Positions 1 to 12,529 of a stretch of DNA of 64,000 nucleotides are shown here, in pieces. This DNA is from Doris montereyensis (lineage: Eukaryota > Mollusca > Gastropoda > Nudibranchia > Dorididae). The notes under the pieces were generated by a model. The model searched no databases. It was not told the DNA's origin and saw only the letters and a list, made by a program, of their open reading frames with translations. Made by a program: the position numbers and the translations under genes. The stretch is from assembly GCA_037039925.1 (NCBI GenBank), contig JAXRKP010000191.1, positions 271,001-335,000 on the forward strand. Reading direction: 5' to 3'. The number at the start of each line of letters is the position of its first letter. Position 1 is the first letter of the stretch.

Positions 1-2477
1 TGTGTGTGACTGTGTTCTAAGTGTGTGACTGTGTTCTATGTGTGTGACTGTGTTCTAAGTGTGTGACTGTGTTCTATGTGTGTGACTGTGTTCTATGTGT
101 GTGACTGTGTTCCATGTGTGTGACTGTGTTCTATGTGTGTGACTGTGTTCCATGTGTGTGACTGTGTTCTAAGTGTGTGACTGTGTTCTATGTGTGTGAC
201 TGTGTTCTATGTGTGTGATTGTGTTCTATGTGTGTGACTGTGTTCTATGTGTGTGACTGTGTTCCATGTGTGTGACTGTGTTCCATGTGTTTGACTGTGT
301 CTCATGTGACTGTGTTCCATGTGTGTGATTGTGTTCCATGTGTGTGACTGTGTTCCAAGTGTGTGACTGTGTTCAATGTGTGACTGTGTTCCATGTGTGT
401 GACTGTGTTCCATGTGTGTGACTGTGTTCCATGAGTGATGTGTTATGTGTGTGACTGTGTTCATTTATGTGACTGTGTTCCATTTGTGTGACTGTGTTCC
501 ATGTGTGTGATGTGTTCCATTTATGTGACTGTGTTCCATGTGTGTGACTGTGTTCCGTGTGTGTGACTGTGTTCCATGTTGTGACTGTGTTCCATGTGTG
601 TGACTGTGTTCCATTTGTGTGACTGTGTTCCATGTGTGACTGTGTTCCATGTGTGTGACTGTGTTCCATGTGTGTGACTGTGTTCCATGTTGTGACTGTG
701 TTCCATTTATGTGACTGTGTTCCATGTGTGTGACTGTGTTCCAAGTGTGTGACTGTGTTCCATGTGTGTGACTGTGTTCCATTTGTGTGACTGTGTTCCA
801 TGTGTGTGACTGTGTTCCATTTTGACTGTGTGTGACTGTGTTCCATGTGTGACTGTGTTCCATGTTTGACTGTGTTCCATTTATGTGATTGTGTTCCATG
901 TGTGTGACTGTGTTCCATTTGTGTGACTGTGTTCAATGTGTGTGACTGTGTTCCATTTATGTGACTGTGTTCCATGTGTGTGACTGTGTTCCATTTATGT
1001 GACTGTGTTCCATGTGTGTGACTGTGTTCCATTTATGTGACTGTGTTCCATTTATGTTGACTGTGTTCCATGTGACTGTGTTCCATTTGTGTGTGACTGT
1101 GTTCCATGTGTGTGACTGTGTTCCATGTGTGTGACTGTGTTCCATGTTGTGACTGTGTTCCCATGTGTGTGACTGTGTTGACTGTGTTCCATGTGTGTGA
1201 TTGTGTTCCATTTCCATGTTGTGTGACTGTGTTCCATGTGTGTGACTGTGTTCCATGTTTGACTGTGTTCCATTTATGTGACTGTGTTCCATGTGTGTGA
1301 CTGTGTTCCATTTTTGACTGTGTTCCATGTGTGACTGTGTTCCATTTATGTTGACTGTGTTCCATGTGTGACTGTGTTCCATTTTGACTGTGTTTATTTG
1401 TGTGACTGTGTTCCACTGTGTTCCATTTATGTGACTGTGTTCCATGTGTGTGACTGTGTTCCATTTATGTGACTGTGTTCTATGTGTGTGACTGTGTTCC
1501 ATTTATGTGACTGTGTTCATGTGTGTGACTGTATTCTATGTGTGTGACTGTGTTCTATTTGTGTGACTGTGTTCTATGTGTGATTGTGTCCCATGTGTGT
1601 GACTGTGTTCCATGTGTGTGACTGTATTCCATGTGTGTGACTGTGTTCTATGTGTGTGACTGTATTCATGTGTGTGACTGTGTTCTATGTGTGTGACTGT
1701 GTTCTGATTGTGTGTGTGACTGTGTTCCATGTGTGTGACTGTGTTCCATGTGTGTGACTGTGTTCCATGTGTGTGACTGTGTTCCATGTGTGTGATTGTG
1801 TTCCATGTGTATGTGTGACTGTGTTTCATTTATGTGACTGTGTTCCATTTATGTGACTGTGTTCTGTGTTCCATGTGTGTGACTGTGTTCCATGTGTGAC
1901 TGTGTTTCATTTGTGTGACTGTGTTCCTATGTGTGTGACTGTGTTCTATGTGTGTGACTGTGTTCCATGTATGTGACTGTGTTCCATGTGTGTGACTGTG
2001 TTCCATTTATGTGACTGTGTTCTATGTGTGTGACTGTGTCTCCATTTATGTGACATGTGTGACTGTGTTCCACGTGTGTGACTGTGTTCCTGTGTGTGAC
2101 TGTGTTCCATGTGTGTGACTGTGTTCCATGTGTGTTACTGTGTTCCATGTGTGTGACTGTGTTCCAAGTGTGTGACTGTGTTCCATTTATGTCACTGTGT
2201 TCCATGTGTGTGACTGTGTTCCATTTGTGTGACTGTGTTCCATGTGTGTGGCTGTGGTGTTCCATGTGTGTGACTGTGTTCCATGTGTGTGACTGTGTTC
2301 CATTTATGTCACTGTGTTCCACGTGTGTGACTGTGTTCCATTTGACTGTGTTCCATTTATGTGACTGTGTTCCACGTGTGTGACTGTGTTCCACGTGTGT
2401 GACTGTGTTCCACGTGTGACTGTATTCCACGTGTGTGACTGTGTTCCACGTGTGTGACTGTGTTCCATGTGTGTGAT
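1..2477. repeat. 19-bp TG-rich satellite array
   Basis: A tandem array with a unit close to ATGTGTGTGACTGTGTTCC fills the first 2.5 kb and runs off the left edge, so its true length is unknown. Variants swap ATGTGTG for TTTATG or TTTGTG, and many units carry 1-3 base indels. Because 19 is not a multiple of three, every frame reads as a His/Thr/Trp/Asn-rich 19-residue repeat. The long open frames this creates on both strands are not genes. Confidence 0.95.
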
Positions 2478-2479
2478 TT

Positions 2480-2830
2480 TCCTCTAGTCCAGCCAGCTAT
2501 TTTCTCTAAGATTCTTAATTCACCACAAGATCACCGCATATTAATTATAGTTATAGTGGATAAGGTAAATTTCAATGAGACAAACCTTAACCATGTTATG
2601 TGATATGTGTTGTCTATGTTTCATGATTGTGCTTGGACAGTAAGTTCACTGCATATGATGGAGGACGCAAATTTTAATAAGTCATACAATTTCTCCTCTC
2701 AATTCACCTTGATTTTAGCGTATATGATGAACGGGGTAAAATTTCAATAAATCCAACAAGGTCTCTTCTTTATTCATCCTGAGATCATCGCATATGCTTG
2801 ACAGGGTAAATTTCAGTAAATCAAGATTTA
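2480..2830. repeat. Diverged direct repeats, no gene
   Basis: No coding signal is seen. Three or four diverged segments share a pattern of TTCACC, then GATCA(C/T)CGCATAT, then GGTAAATTTCAATAA, starting near 2,518, 2,640, 2,700 and 2,770. They look like an old low-copy tandem repeat lying between the satellite and the LINE 3' end. Confidence 0.5.
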
Positions 2831-2832
2831 AT

Positions 2833-5800
2833 GATCTTTCTTTCTTTCTTTATCAGTTCCCATTCTACCTTTCGGTGTATGGGCTCAGATGCCCCAGATG
2901 ATCTTTGTCCAGGATGCCCTGTCCTGGCATTTTCCGTTTCCTTCCAAAAAAAAAAAAAGTTAAATTTCTATGCTTCAATACCTCTTTTATATCTTCTTCC
3001 CACTTTCTCCGAGGTCTGCCTTTTAGTCTTTTACCTTGGGCTGTAGCACTGTATATTGATTTAGCTATTCTATTGTCATTCATTCTGTTTTACATGCCCA
3101 AACCATCTCAATTGATTTGTTTCTATCTTAGTTTTTATGCCATCTGCTTTGGTTTTCTCTTATTGTTGTGTTTCTGATTTTGTCTCTTTTAGTTTTTCCC
3201 TACTACTCTTCTTAGATATTTCATTTCAGCTGCCTGTATTCTACTGTATTCTCTACTGTCTAAGGTCCAGGTTTCGCTGTCACAGAGGAGAGTAGGACAA
3301 TAAACTGTATTGTATACTGCCATTTTGGTTTTTGTTGACAATTCTTGCTTACCTACAAATGCCTTTCCTAGATGGTTATATACATGTATTGCTCTTGCCT
3401 TTTTGATTCTCTGGCTGATTTCTTCTCTTAGTTTTCCCGCTGAGTTAATCAATACTCCTAGGTAATTATAGCTTTGAACATGTTCTAAATTTTCCCTGCC
3501 CAATTAAAAAAATTGTGTTTTAGCTTCCCTAGTTACTAGCATTGTTTTGGTTTTCTTTGCATTTACTCTCATTCCTCTTTTATTTAGTTCATTGTTCATA
3601 ATGTTGTTATTCGACTGAAGGTCACTTTCTGATTTTTCAAACAGAACTAAATCACCGGCAAATGATACATTTACTGGTTTGAGCTTTCACATACCTACAT
3701 TCATTTTCTTAATTTTTGAGGATGCCTTTGCGACTGAATCCATAAATGTGATAAACAAAAGAGGACTTAGACTTAACCCTGTCTTACTCCTATATCTACA
3801 TCAAATTCTGCAGATGTTTCCAGCTACTCTCACTGCACATGTTGGTTTATTGTAAAAATTTTTTTTAATGGCTTCTATTAAATTTTGCTCTACATTGTGT
3901 TCTTTTAAGGAATGCCATAGTTCGTACCTCCTCACAGCCTTAAATGCCTTTTCCAAGTCAATAAAACACAGGTGCAGGTCAATGTTTCTCTCATGAATGT
4001 TTCTATTACCGGCATTTGTCTAATTGTAAATATGTGGTCTTGTACACTTCTTCCTGGTCTAAATCCACTCTAATGTTCTTCAATCTGATGCTCTGCTCTT
4101 TTCCTTGGTCTCATTTCCAGTATCCTGGCACATACTTTTCCTGGAATGCTAAGTAATGATATCCTCTATAGTTTGAACATTCCATAGTTGATCCTTTCTT
4201 GTGTATTGGTATTACTGTTCCCTTTTTCCAGTCGTCTGGCACCTGTTTGGACTTCCATGCTTGTTGGCATATTGCATGTAGTAGTTTGTCTGCCTCTCTC
4301 CCTTGGTTTTTAATCATTTCTGGATAAACTTGATCTGCTCCTGTGGCTTATTCTAATTTCACTGTTCTTATAGCTGTTTGAAGTTCTTCCATTGAGATAT
4401 CTACATCTTCAGCTGTCTCATCTCGATTACTTGTTACTCTTACTAATTGATCTTTACTCCTTGTTTCATACCTTATGGAGGATTATGTAATTGGTGAAAA
4501 TGCTTTTTCCTTGTTTCCATGATTTCGCTGTCTTCTTTCATTATTTCTCCTTTGGCATTCTTAATTTCTCGTATTGGGCATACTTTGGTCTTTTCTCAAG
4601 CTCTTCATTGCCCCCAGAACAGCTTTTTGATTTCCTTTGATAGCTTTCTTTGGAGTCTTTGTCCAAACTCTTCCCACTGTTCCTGTTTTGCTTTCCTCAC
4701 TTCCTCTTTGGCGATAGTTCTTTTACTTTTACTCACGTAATCTATCCTATCCTCTGGTCTCTTTGTTTGCAACTATTTCTTCCAGGCATCCTTCTTTTCT
4801 TTGATCTTAGTCTTGACGTTCTCATTCCACCATGCTGTTCTTTTCACATCTCCTTTAATTTGCTTCCTACCACAAACCTCTTCAGTACAAATGAGGAGTG
4901 TTTCTTTATACATCTGGCGCTTTTCTTCTATTTCTATTGTCCAATCATTCAGATCCATCTGTCTTTCACTGATAAATCTTTTTATCCTAGATTGGTAATG
5001 GTATACCTGTATTACTACTGGTTTATTTAGTTCCTCTATTTTGAGTTTAGTAGCTTCTCTTTCCTTTTATTTGCTTTCTTCAGTCAGTAATCTCATTTTG
5101 GCTATCACTAAGTGATGATCACTAAATATTTCTGCTCCTCTGTTTACTCTTGCATCCAATGAGCTGTAAAAGGGAACTGCTAACTATTATGTAGTCTATC
5201 ATTGACTTTTCACACCTGTGTTCATTTACTCTTGTATATTTGTGGATATCTTTATGAGGAAAAAAAGATGTTGGTTATTTTTATGTTATCCTTTAGGCAA
5301 AAATCTATTAGTCTCCATTTGGACAAGTTGTCTCTCCTTTCTTTACCTATTACTCCTCCTGACGTTTCTACATTGTTGCCTACTCTAGCGTTTAAATGTC
5401 TTAAAAGCATTAGTTCCTGTTTGGGTTTAAGATTCTCTGCAGGTATTTGTAAATCGTTTTCGAAGATATCTTTTTCTTCTTTAGTGACTTTAGTTGCGTC
5501 TTCGTTTGGTCCATAAGCTATTAATAATTTAATTTCTCATCCTTTGGTTTAATATTTACCTCTAATAGCCAGGGGCTTATAAATTTCCAACTTTCTAGTA
5601 GCTTTTCATGCCTTTTATGCACTAGGAGGCCTACTCCTGCTCTATCTTTGACATCTACTCCTGAGAAGATTAAAATATGATTTGGTCCTACATTTTCTAT
5701 TCCTTGTCCTTTTTTATTTTTTTCTGTAATGGCCAAAATATCTACTTTGAATTTTTCAATTTCTTCAACTAATTCTACCTCTTTTCCATTTATTGCCCTA

Positions 5801-6177
5801 ACGTTCCATGTTTCAAAAATCAGTCCGTATTCGTTCCCAAGTTCGTCTTCGAAAGATCAAGCCGGTTATATTATATTTATTTTCTCTGAATCTCTTTGGT
5901 TTTGGATAAGCAGGGGATTAGCCTACTGTACCCTAGGTAGATGGTGGGACTGCCACCGTCAGGCCCCCTACCAGGCCTTGTTATTTTCTGTCAGGGTTAA
6001 CTCTCTTAGCCTTTAGTCATTCAAGACCAGCCTGCAAGGCAGCAGGTTGTTGTTTTCTTTCAGGGTTAACTCCCTTAGCCTTTGATCAGCCAAGACCTGC
6101 CTGCAAGGCAGCAGGAGACTCGTGGAGGGCGGGATCATTTACTCCCCGTACAGGTGCCTACCTGTTCACTGCCTGGA
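2833..6177 (-). mobile_element. RTE-like LINE copy A, near full length, inactive
   Basis: A non-LTR retrotransposon of about 3.3 kb, read on the minus strand. From 5' to 3' it has a GC-rich leader with about two 60-bp monomers (5,920-6,177), an APE-type endonuclease (about 5,860-5,100), a reverse transcriptase (about 4,400-3,600) and a C-terminal region with the peptide SRIQAAEMKYLRRVVG (about 3,200-3,500). The 3' end is a short AAAG repeat tail at 2,833-2,850. RT blocks such as VIPIHKKGS are visible near 4,200. The catalytic box reads FAGDL instead of FADDL (about 3,648-3,662), losing an essential aspartate, and many stops and frameshifts interrupt the frame. Size, single EN+RT ORF and microsatellite tail fit the RTE clade. 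The leader monomers and tail are shared with the copy at 53,671-56,921. Confidence 0.88.
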
Positions 6178-6229
6178 GATTTAGTGATACTGTCCAATTT
6201 CTAGTAAATATCTGAAAATGGTTTTCTGA

Positions 6230-6442
6230 TCAGCCTCTTTTAAAGAGTTTATAAATGTTTCTTTCGGAATAATATTTCAATCGTATGTCATTATCAACTA
6301 AATCAGAGCACTCTATTAAAACATGTTTATTAACAGTAAAAAGGCAATCACAGTCGCAGGAGTGACATAAAGGCTGGTCATCATGGGTCAACAGGACACC
6401 TTGCAATAGCCACCAGTGACTAGTATGGAGACGGCTTAACAC
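6230..6442 (-). pseudogene. LINE C-terminal remnant (Jockey/I-type-like)
   Basis: A 70-codon open stretch includes LSRLHTSHWWLLQGV, then DDQPLCHSCDCD and VNKHVLIECSDL. This resembles the RLRIGHT...CPLC...T.KHIL.EC block that ends many Jockey/I-group LINE proteins after the RNase H domain. It has no neighbouring ORF of the same element and is not part of the RTE copy beside it. I read it as a degraded fragment of a different LINE family. Confidence 0.55.
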
Positions 6443-6696
6443 GCTCTTTTTCTGATTTCTTACTTATCTTACGTTTCCACTTCGTTTTCCTGTCATTTTT
6501 TCATCCTTTCAATTTCATGAAGCTTGTTATTAACTTCATGTTCCTACTCCTTCTGCCAATGGTTAAAACCTTACACGCAAAAGGAAATGCTAAAGCCAAC
6601 ACGAATCAAATACAATTACAATGGATACGTTTGGAAGAACTCAGAAATAGAAGAGTGAGGTAAAAATAAATCTTGTCCGGTTTAGAGCTATAGAGG

Positions 6697-7010
6697 TGTT
6701 GGTGGCAGAATGGTTAGGCTGCTGGACTTGGGATCTGTTTTATGAGGTTCCAGCGTTCGAAAAATCCTAGCGAAGCTAGGTCTGATATTGTGTTCCTTGG
6801 AAAAGACACGTAACACGCATTTTTCCCACTCACTTAGGTGCAAATATGTACAAGCACTAGTTTTTGAGTTAAAACCTGCGTCAGACTAGCGTCTTGTCCA
6901 GGAGGTGATTATTATCACCTGTCCTACTTCATGCTATAGAAACCAGGATAAGCTCCAGCTCTATGGGCCATAATGGCCTGGAAGTGGAATGGAAGGAAGT
7001 TAATTTATTT
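6697..7010 (+). mobile_element. tRNA-derived SINE (family 3)
   Basis: The head contains an A-box-like segment (TGGTTAGGCTGCTGGACTTG) and a B-box-like segment (GGTTCCAGCGTTCGAA), spaced as in a tRNA promoter. A body of about 250 bp ends near GGCCTGGAAGTGGAATGG. Only one clear copy is present in the window, so its limits are approximate. Confidence 0.6.
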
Positions 7011-7384
7011 ACGTAAAGCTATAAATGGCCAACTGTTTATCCCCTTAGATCAGTTTATGATTAATATACAACTACCAGAACAACCATATCAGGTTGTCAA
7101 ACATACGTAATATGGTTCCATCTACAAACATTGATCATCAACTGCATTTATTTTCTTTCGTTAACACTCCATAGTACAGTAAGACTGGAACAAACTGCCC
7201 ATAGACATTAAACTTTGCAATAGCAGAGAAGATTTCAAAAATGGAGTAGAATGCATAACTTTATAAGGAAAATTAGATTTTACATTATTAACAGTTTGAG
7301 GTTAAAGTCAAAATCATGTGTGATGGCAGTAATGATCTATAATTGAGTTTTCAAATATGAATGCTATAGAGACCATAGACAAAG
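7011..7384. other. Intergenic, nothing recognised
   Basis: AT-rich sequence with no open frame, splice-bounded exon or tandem repeat that I can support. Confidence 0.4.
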
Positions 7385-7720
7385 GGGGACTCTGTGGTTC
7401 AGAGTCAGAGGCAAGGTGTCTGCCTCTCAACCAAAAAGGTAGTGGGTTCAAGCCCTGCGAATGGTTGAACATTTTTCTAGAGATCTTTTTTAGCAAAATC
7501 TACCGCCTTGGTCGAGGTAGGTGGATCGACACCTAGTACCATCAGAGACGGACGATAAAAACGGAGGTCCTGTGTGCAAATCACAACACTCTTTTGTGCA
7601 CTTTAAAGATCCCTTGGCTGTTTCAGGGCAGTCTGGGCAAGATTAAAAATTCAACCAAAACCCACAAGATCACCTTAGGATGTGGGTAAATCAAGTAAAA
7701 TCAAATCACAAACAAATGAT
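7385..7720 (+). mobile_element. tRNA-derived SINE (family 1)
   Basis: The head carries a B-box-like GGGTTCAAGCCC. The body includes GGTGGATCGACACCTAGT, then CAAATCACAACACTC and TTTAAAGATCCCTTGGCTG, and ends in a CAAAT-rich tail. The same body recurs at 9,131, 36,352, 41,985, 53,430, 60,196 and 60,594, which defines the family from this window alone. Confidence 0.75.
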
Positions 7721-7754
7721 TTCTCTTGGATAATTTGACACTCTCCTCTATGTT

Positions 7755-8012
7755 CACTTATTATACTGACAAAAAAATACTGACATCATTCTGATGGTCC
7801 CACCAATGTCGATACAATATCATATATAGAAGTGAAGGTAATGACATACGATAATATGAAAGCACCATAGGAACAAAGACGAGACAAATACAAAGAATAG
7901 ACAGGAAAAATCCTGGCCACCATGGGGATCGAACCCTTGACCTCTGCGGCGGCACCCATCGCCTCGCCATGAAAAGAAAGCGTGCTACCAACTGAGCTAA
8001 CTACGCTCCCCG
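7755..8012 (-). mobile_element. tRNA-derived SINE (family 4)
   Basis: On the minus strand the head reads GTTAGCTCAGTTGGTAGC (A box) and GGTTCGATCCCC (B box), a clear tRNA-like promoter with a long inserted loop between. The body (about 7,755-7,915) recurs with its head at 27,010-27,193; a body fragment also appears near 10,180-10,230. The long insert and missing acceptor stem argue against a functional tRNA gene. Confidence 0.65.
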
Positions 8013-9116
8013 AATCTACAATATATAGAGTGCACTGTATTTGCCTTTCACTTTCAATGCTGTATGTCAGGATGCATAGTTGGTTAATTTAGCGTCAGTG
8101 GAAGTTCTTTCCACCAAGTGTGGTAATCTCAGGATGAATTAAGAACAAGTGCTAATTCAAAGACTGGCATATAGTATATAAAAAAAAAAAAATTAAAAGA
8201 AAGAAGTAGGATTAACTAGCAGACATTGCCAACCCACCCTGGATGTAGGCCTATAATATTTTCTATCTAAGTAAATATTTGTAGAAGAATGTCTGGATGC
8301 AACATCTACAACCATTCTATCATTATCATAATTGTAAACATACACTAAACATAAACACAGACAACAAATGCATACACAAAAACATACACAAAGAATCCTT
8401 TGTATCAACATCGTATAAAACAATCTATTTATTCAATCAAATAGTCCAACAAGCTTAATAGGTATTGACAGCAAGGCATGATGTTGAAATGAAAATAAGA
8501 TTTGCAACACAATTCCCATTCCAACATGGGGACCAATGAGAGCTTGCTACACTAAAGCCACCATTACTATTGCCAGGCATAGCTAATCTGACAGCACAGG
8601 TACACTGTCATGATAAGGTGATGAATGGGTGGGGGACATGCCAGTCGAACTGAATACTTCTTCAAGCGTGACAAATGGAGCACATTCCGGCCGTACATTA
8701 ACCTCAATGACCCATTTCAGTAGAGCTTGTCTTACATTACACGCATCGCTGAAGTCAATGTACTGTGAAGATGTGAGTACTTAGTCGCATGCCAAAAAAG
8801 GTTTGTCTGACCTTCGACCTTGAAACAAATCTAGAGATGCAGGGAGCTAATTGTTGTTACTCTCAAATCTGGTCATCCACAAAACTGGATGCACAAGAAA
8901 CTCATGTGGTTTTGTTCATGATCATTTCTGCATCATTTTGTCGTACATCGGCTCGGGATTATCTGCCCAAACTCATCGGGTAATGACTCAAAATTGTGGA
9001 GAGGAAATGTATGTATTGCTAAATCGTTGAAGATGTCTGAGTGAGGCGTATGTACTGGCAATGGTGTTTCCTTCGTATGAAAATGAATCTGTGAATCAAA
9101 CAAATATATATATAAT
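8013..9116. other. Intergenic, no supported gene
   Basis: A 64-codon open frame at 8,789-8,983 has no recognisable domain and no convincing splice context. A short A run lies at 8,180. I see no other structure. Confidence 0.4.
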
Positions 9117-9130
9117 TTAGAAAATGTACC

Positions 9131-9466
9131 TTATTTGATTTGATTTGATTTGATTTGATTTGATTTGATTTGATTTGATTTGACCCACATCCACAACTAA
9201 GGTCATCTCTGGGTTTTCAATCAGATTTTTAAATTTTGTCCATACTGCCCTGAAAACAGCAAGGGATCCTTAATGAGCAAAGAGTGCACACAGCAGCTCA
9301 TTTTTATCGTGTCCGTCTCCGATAGGACTAGGTATCCGCCCACCAACCTGGACCAGGGAGACGGATTTTACTTGAAAAACTCGGAACATTTTTCAAGCTG
9401 CCAGGCACGAACTAAAGATCTTTTGGTTGAGAGGTTGACACCTAGCTTGTGGACCACTGAGCCACC
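9131..9466 (-). mobile_element. SINE family 1 copy with target-site duplication
   Basis: This minus-strand copy ends in about ten GATTT units (9,133-9,182 as seen on the plus strand). It is flanked by TTAGAAAATGTACC (9,117-9,130) and TTAGAAAATACACC (9,467-9,480), a 14-bp direct repeat with two mismatches. The repeat is the expected target-site duplication of LINE-driven retroposition and fixes both ends of the element. Confidence 0.85.
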
Positions 9467-9899
9467 TTAGAAAATACACCATTTCAACCATTTCAACCAT
9501 TTCAAGATCTAAATTCACAGCCAATGGATGAGATTTTAATTCAATTAAATCATGGAACCCTAACACACATTTATTCACCATATAATATAAGCACAGTATT
9601 TTTTAAAACTCCCCCCAAAAAAGCAAACAACAACCCATAACGAAAACCATAACAGATAAAATAGGAAAGATATAACTATAAACCCTACCATCCGCAAGCA
9701 TCCAAATTGATAATGACAAGTTCAATTAAAATTCAACTTGAAAATTAACAAAATTGACAATTAATCACACCAAGGTAATTACATAAAATCATCACAGTGA
9801 AACTGTCACAACGCCAGATGTCATTTTTCCAGGAGAAGCAAAAAAAACATAATAAATCATTGAATAGGGCTTCAAACACTTTGTTATGCTATTTGGATT

Positions 9900-11400
9900 A
9901 CAATTTAATAACTTCTTCAGTCTTTAGAATTAAGTAAATAGAAATATAATCAGTTGTGCACAGATCTAAACATGTAAGGACTCCTTTGACATATGAAGCT
10001 AGAGTTACAGGTGAAGAAAAACGGAAATTTTTAGTAGATCATGTTTGTAACATGTAATTCCACTCCTTGACATATGAAGCTAGAGTTTCAAGGTGAAGAA
10101 AACGGAAATCTTCGTTAAGATCATGTGTGGAAATCTCCGATATTTATAAATAGAAATAAATGACATTTAATTCATAGAGCAAAGACGAGTCAAATATAAA
10201 AGGAATAGACATTGTTCCTATAGGGCTTTAAAATATTTAATGTCCACTCCTTTCGACATTGAAGCTCACTGTTTATCTTTACAATATTTATAAGACACGA
10301 AAGAGGGATGTCTTCGTTTGAAGGGCAGATCATGTTCCATACTTTGAAGGGCAGTAGATCATGTTATCATAGCCTTAATTCAGACTCCTTGACATATGAA
10401 GCTAGAGTTTCAAGGTCATTTATTTATCAATTAAATGATTTTATCTTTTTCAGTAGATCATGTTTGTAACATGCCTTTCAGGATTCTAGAAAGCCAATTG
10501 AGAAAATATGTCAAAATTAGAATTTAGAAAATGTGAATTAATGAGAATGAAAAAATTAATCAATGTTATAAAAGTAAAACTTGTAACCCTAAAGTCTACA
10601 CTCTGTCTTCTCACAATCTAATCTTTTTCCTGACCTGAGGGAAAATGGAGTGTGAACAATGTCTTGTCAACTAAATAATTATGTGTGTTGAAATATAGTG
10701 TTTTTATCTATGCTCACTGGCCTCCGATAGTTTTAAATAGAAATAAATGACATTAATCATTTTAAAGCCAGGACCGTAGCAAACCATCCCACGTCCAACA
10801 GCATAACCGAATAGACCATCAATTGAAAGCCATGTCTTTGCAGCCTATAGGGATTCTTTAAAGAATTTTTCAGTACAGTGGTTTCCTTCCTTAGAGGTTT
10901 TTACATGCCTCAGGGGATTTATCAATGTTTTACAATATTTTAAAGACATGCCAAATCGATATGTTTAATCATTTGAAAAATGAAAATCACAATTCCATGT
11001 AATAGCCATTTAATTATTCAACAGTTTCACATAGAAAAAATGTAAACAATTCAAAATAATTTATTTATCAATTAAATGAGTTGATAAGTTTTTCCAGATT
11101 AGGTTGTTTCAAAAGCTTTTCAGGAGTTCAAGAAAGCCAATTGGGACTTGGGAGATGTCAAAATTATCCTGAAATCATAGAAAACCGGATGATGATTAAT
11201 GAGAATGAAAAAATTAATCAATGTTATTGAGTTGAAACAAAATAATGGAGGAGTAGTTTAAACGGAAAAAAAAGAAAAAAGAAGAGTAATCTTTTACCAG
11301 TTGAAGTCCTGAATAAAATGATTGTGATGAAAAATGATAACAAAGGTAATCAGGATGACAGTGATGATTATTACTCTAGGTTGAAATAATAAAGTGTTCA
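9900..11400. repeat. Scrambled tandem duplication, about 0.6 kb period
   Basis: Segments recur in order. GACATATGAAGCTAGAGTT lies near 9,990, 10,070 and 10,395. TAGAAATAAATGACATT lies near 10,150 and 10,735. TTTATCAATTAAATGA lies near 10,422 and 11,062. AAAAAATTAATCAATGTTAT lies near 10,550 and 11,207. The offsets of roughly 590-650 bp indicate an old tandem duplication that has since been broken by indels. The 420 bp before it (9,481-9,900) hold nothing I recognise. Confidence 0.65.
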
Positions 11401-11404
11401 GTTT

Positions 11405-11784
11405 ATCTATGCCACCACCACTGTCACTACTTTCTTGACTACTATTTTTCCCCCAAGGGAACACAGCTTCAGATCCAGCATTGCCAGGATTTGAACCCAG
11501 GACCTACCAATTACCACCACCACTGTCAACTACTACTACCGTTACCACCACATCATTGAAATTACTACTACTACTACTGGATTCTACCAAGAATTCTTCA
11601 GTACTAGTGGTCTCCACCACCACAGGTTTTTACATACATACTACTACTATTAAACCACTCACTACTACTGACTACTACTACTATTACCACCACCACTGTC
11701 ACTACTACTACTACTACTACTACTATTAAAATTACCACCACCACTGTCACTACTACTCAAGACTACTATTACCACCACCACTTT

Positions 11785-11816
<32 letters not shown>

Positions 11817-12515
11817 TACCATCACCACTGTCACTACTACTACTACTATTACCACCAAAATGTCACTACTTACTACTACTACTACTATTACCATCACCAG
11901 TCAGTTGATAACTTTTACCACCACCACTGTTGTTGTACTACTACTATTACCACACCACCAGTCACTACTACTACTACTATGGTTACCACCACCACTGTCA
12001 CTATCTACTACTATTACCACCACCACCACTGTCACTACTACTACTACTACTATTACCATCACCACTGTCACTACTACTACTACTATTACCATCACCACTT
12101 GTACTAGTTGAAACATTACCACCATCACCACTGTCACTACTACTACTACTACTATTACCAAACCACTGTCACTACTACTACTACTATTACCACCACCAGT
12201 TCACTAGTACTACTGAATAATCATCACCACTGTCACTACTACTACTACTATTACAACCACCACCACTGATCACTACTACTGATTATTACCACCACCACTG
12301 TCACTAAAATACTACAATAACCAACAATTATAGTCACTACTACTACTACTATTACCACCACCACCACTGTCACTACTACTACTACTATTACCACCACCAC
12401 TGTCACTACTACTACTACTATTACTTCCACCACTGTCCACTGTCACTACTACTTAACTACTACTACCACCACCACTGTCACTACTACTACTACTACTACT
12501 ATTACCACCACCACT
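11405..12515. repeat. ACT/ACC-rich minisatellite array (about 30 bp)
   Basis: Units alternate an (ACT)n block, ATTACC, an (ACC)n block and CTGTC, with variable numbers of trinucleotides. Copies that include the seed-like CCACCACCACTGTCACT begin near 11,412. A short unique segment with TTTGAACCCAGG (about 11,490) interrupts the start. Open frames across it (Thr- or Val-rich) are repeat artefacts. Confidence 0.9.
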
Positions 12516-12529
12516 AATTAAACAAAGAA

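Noticed and set aside
7940..8012. tRNA gene with GTTAGCTCAGTTGGTAGC
   Set aside because: An oversized loop lies between D arm and T arm, and a second copy with the same body is present; it is a SINE.
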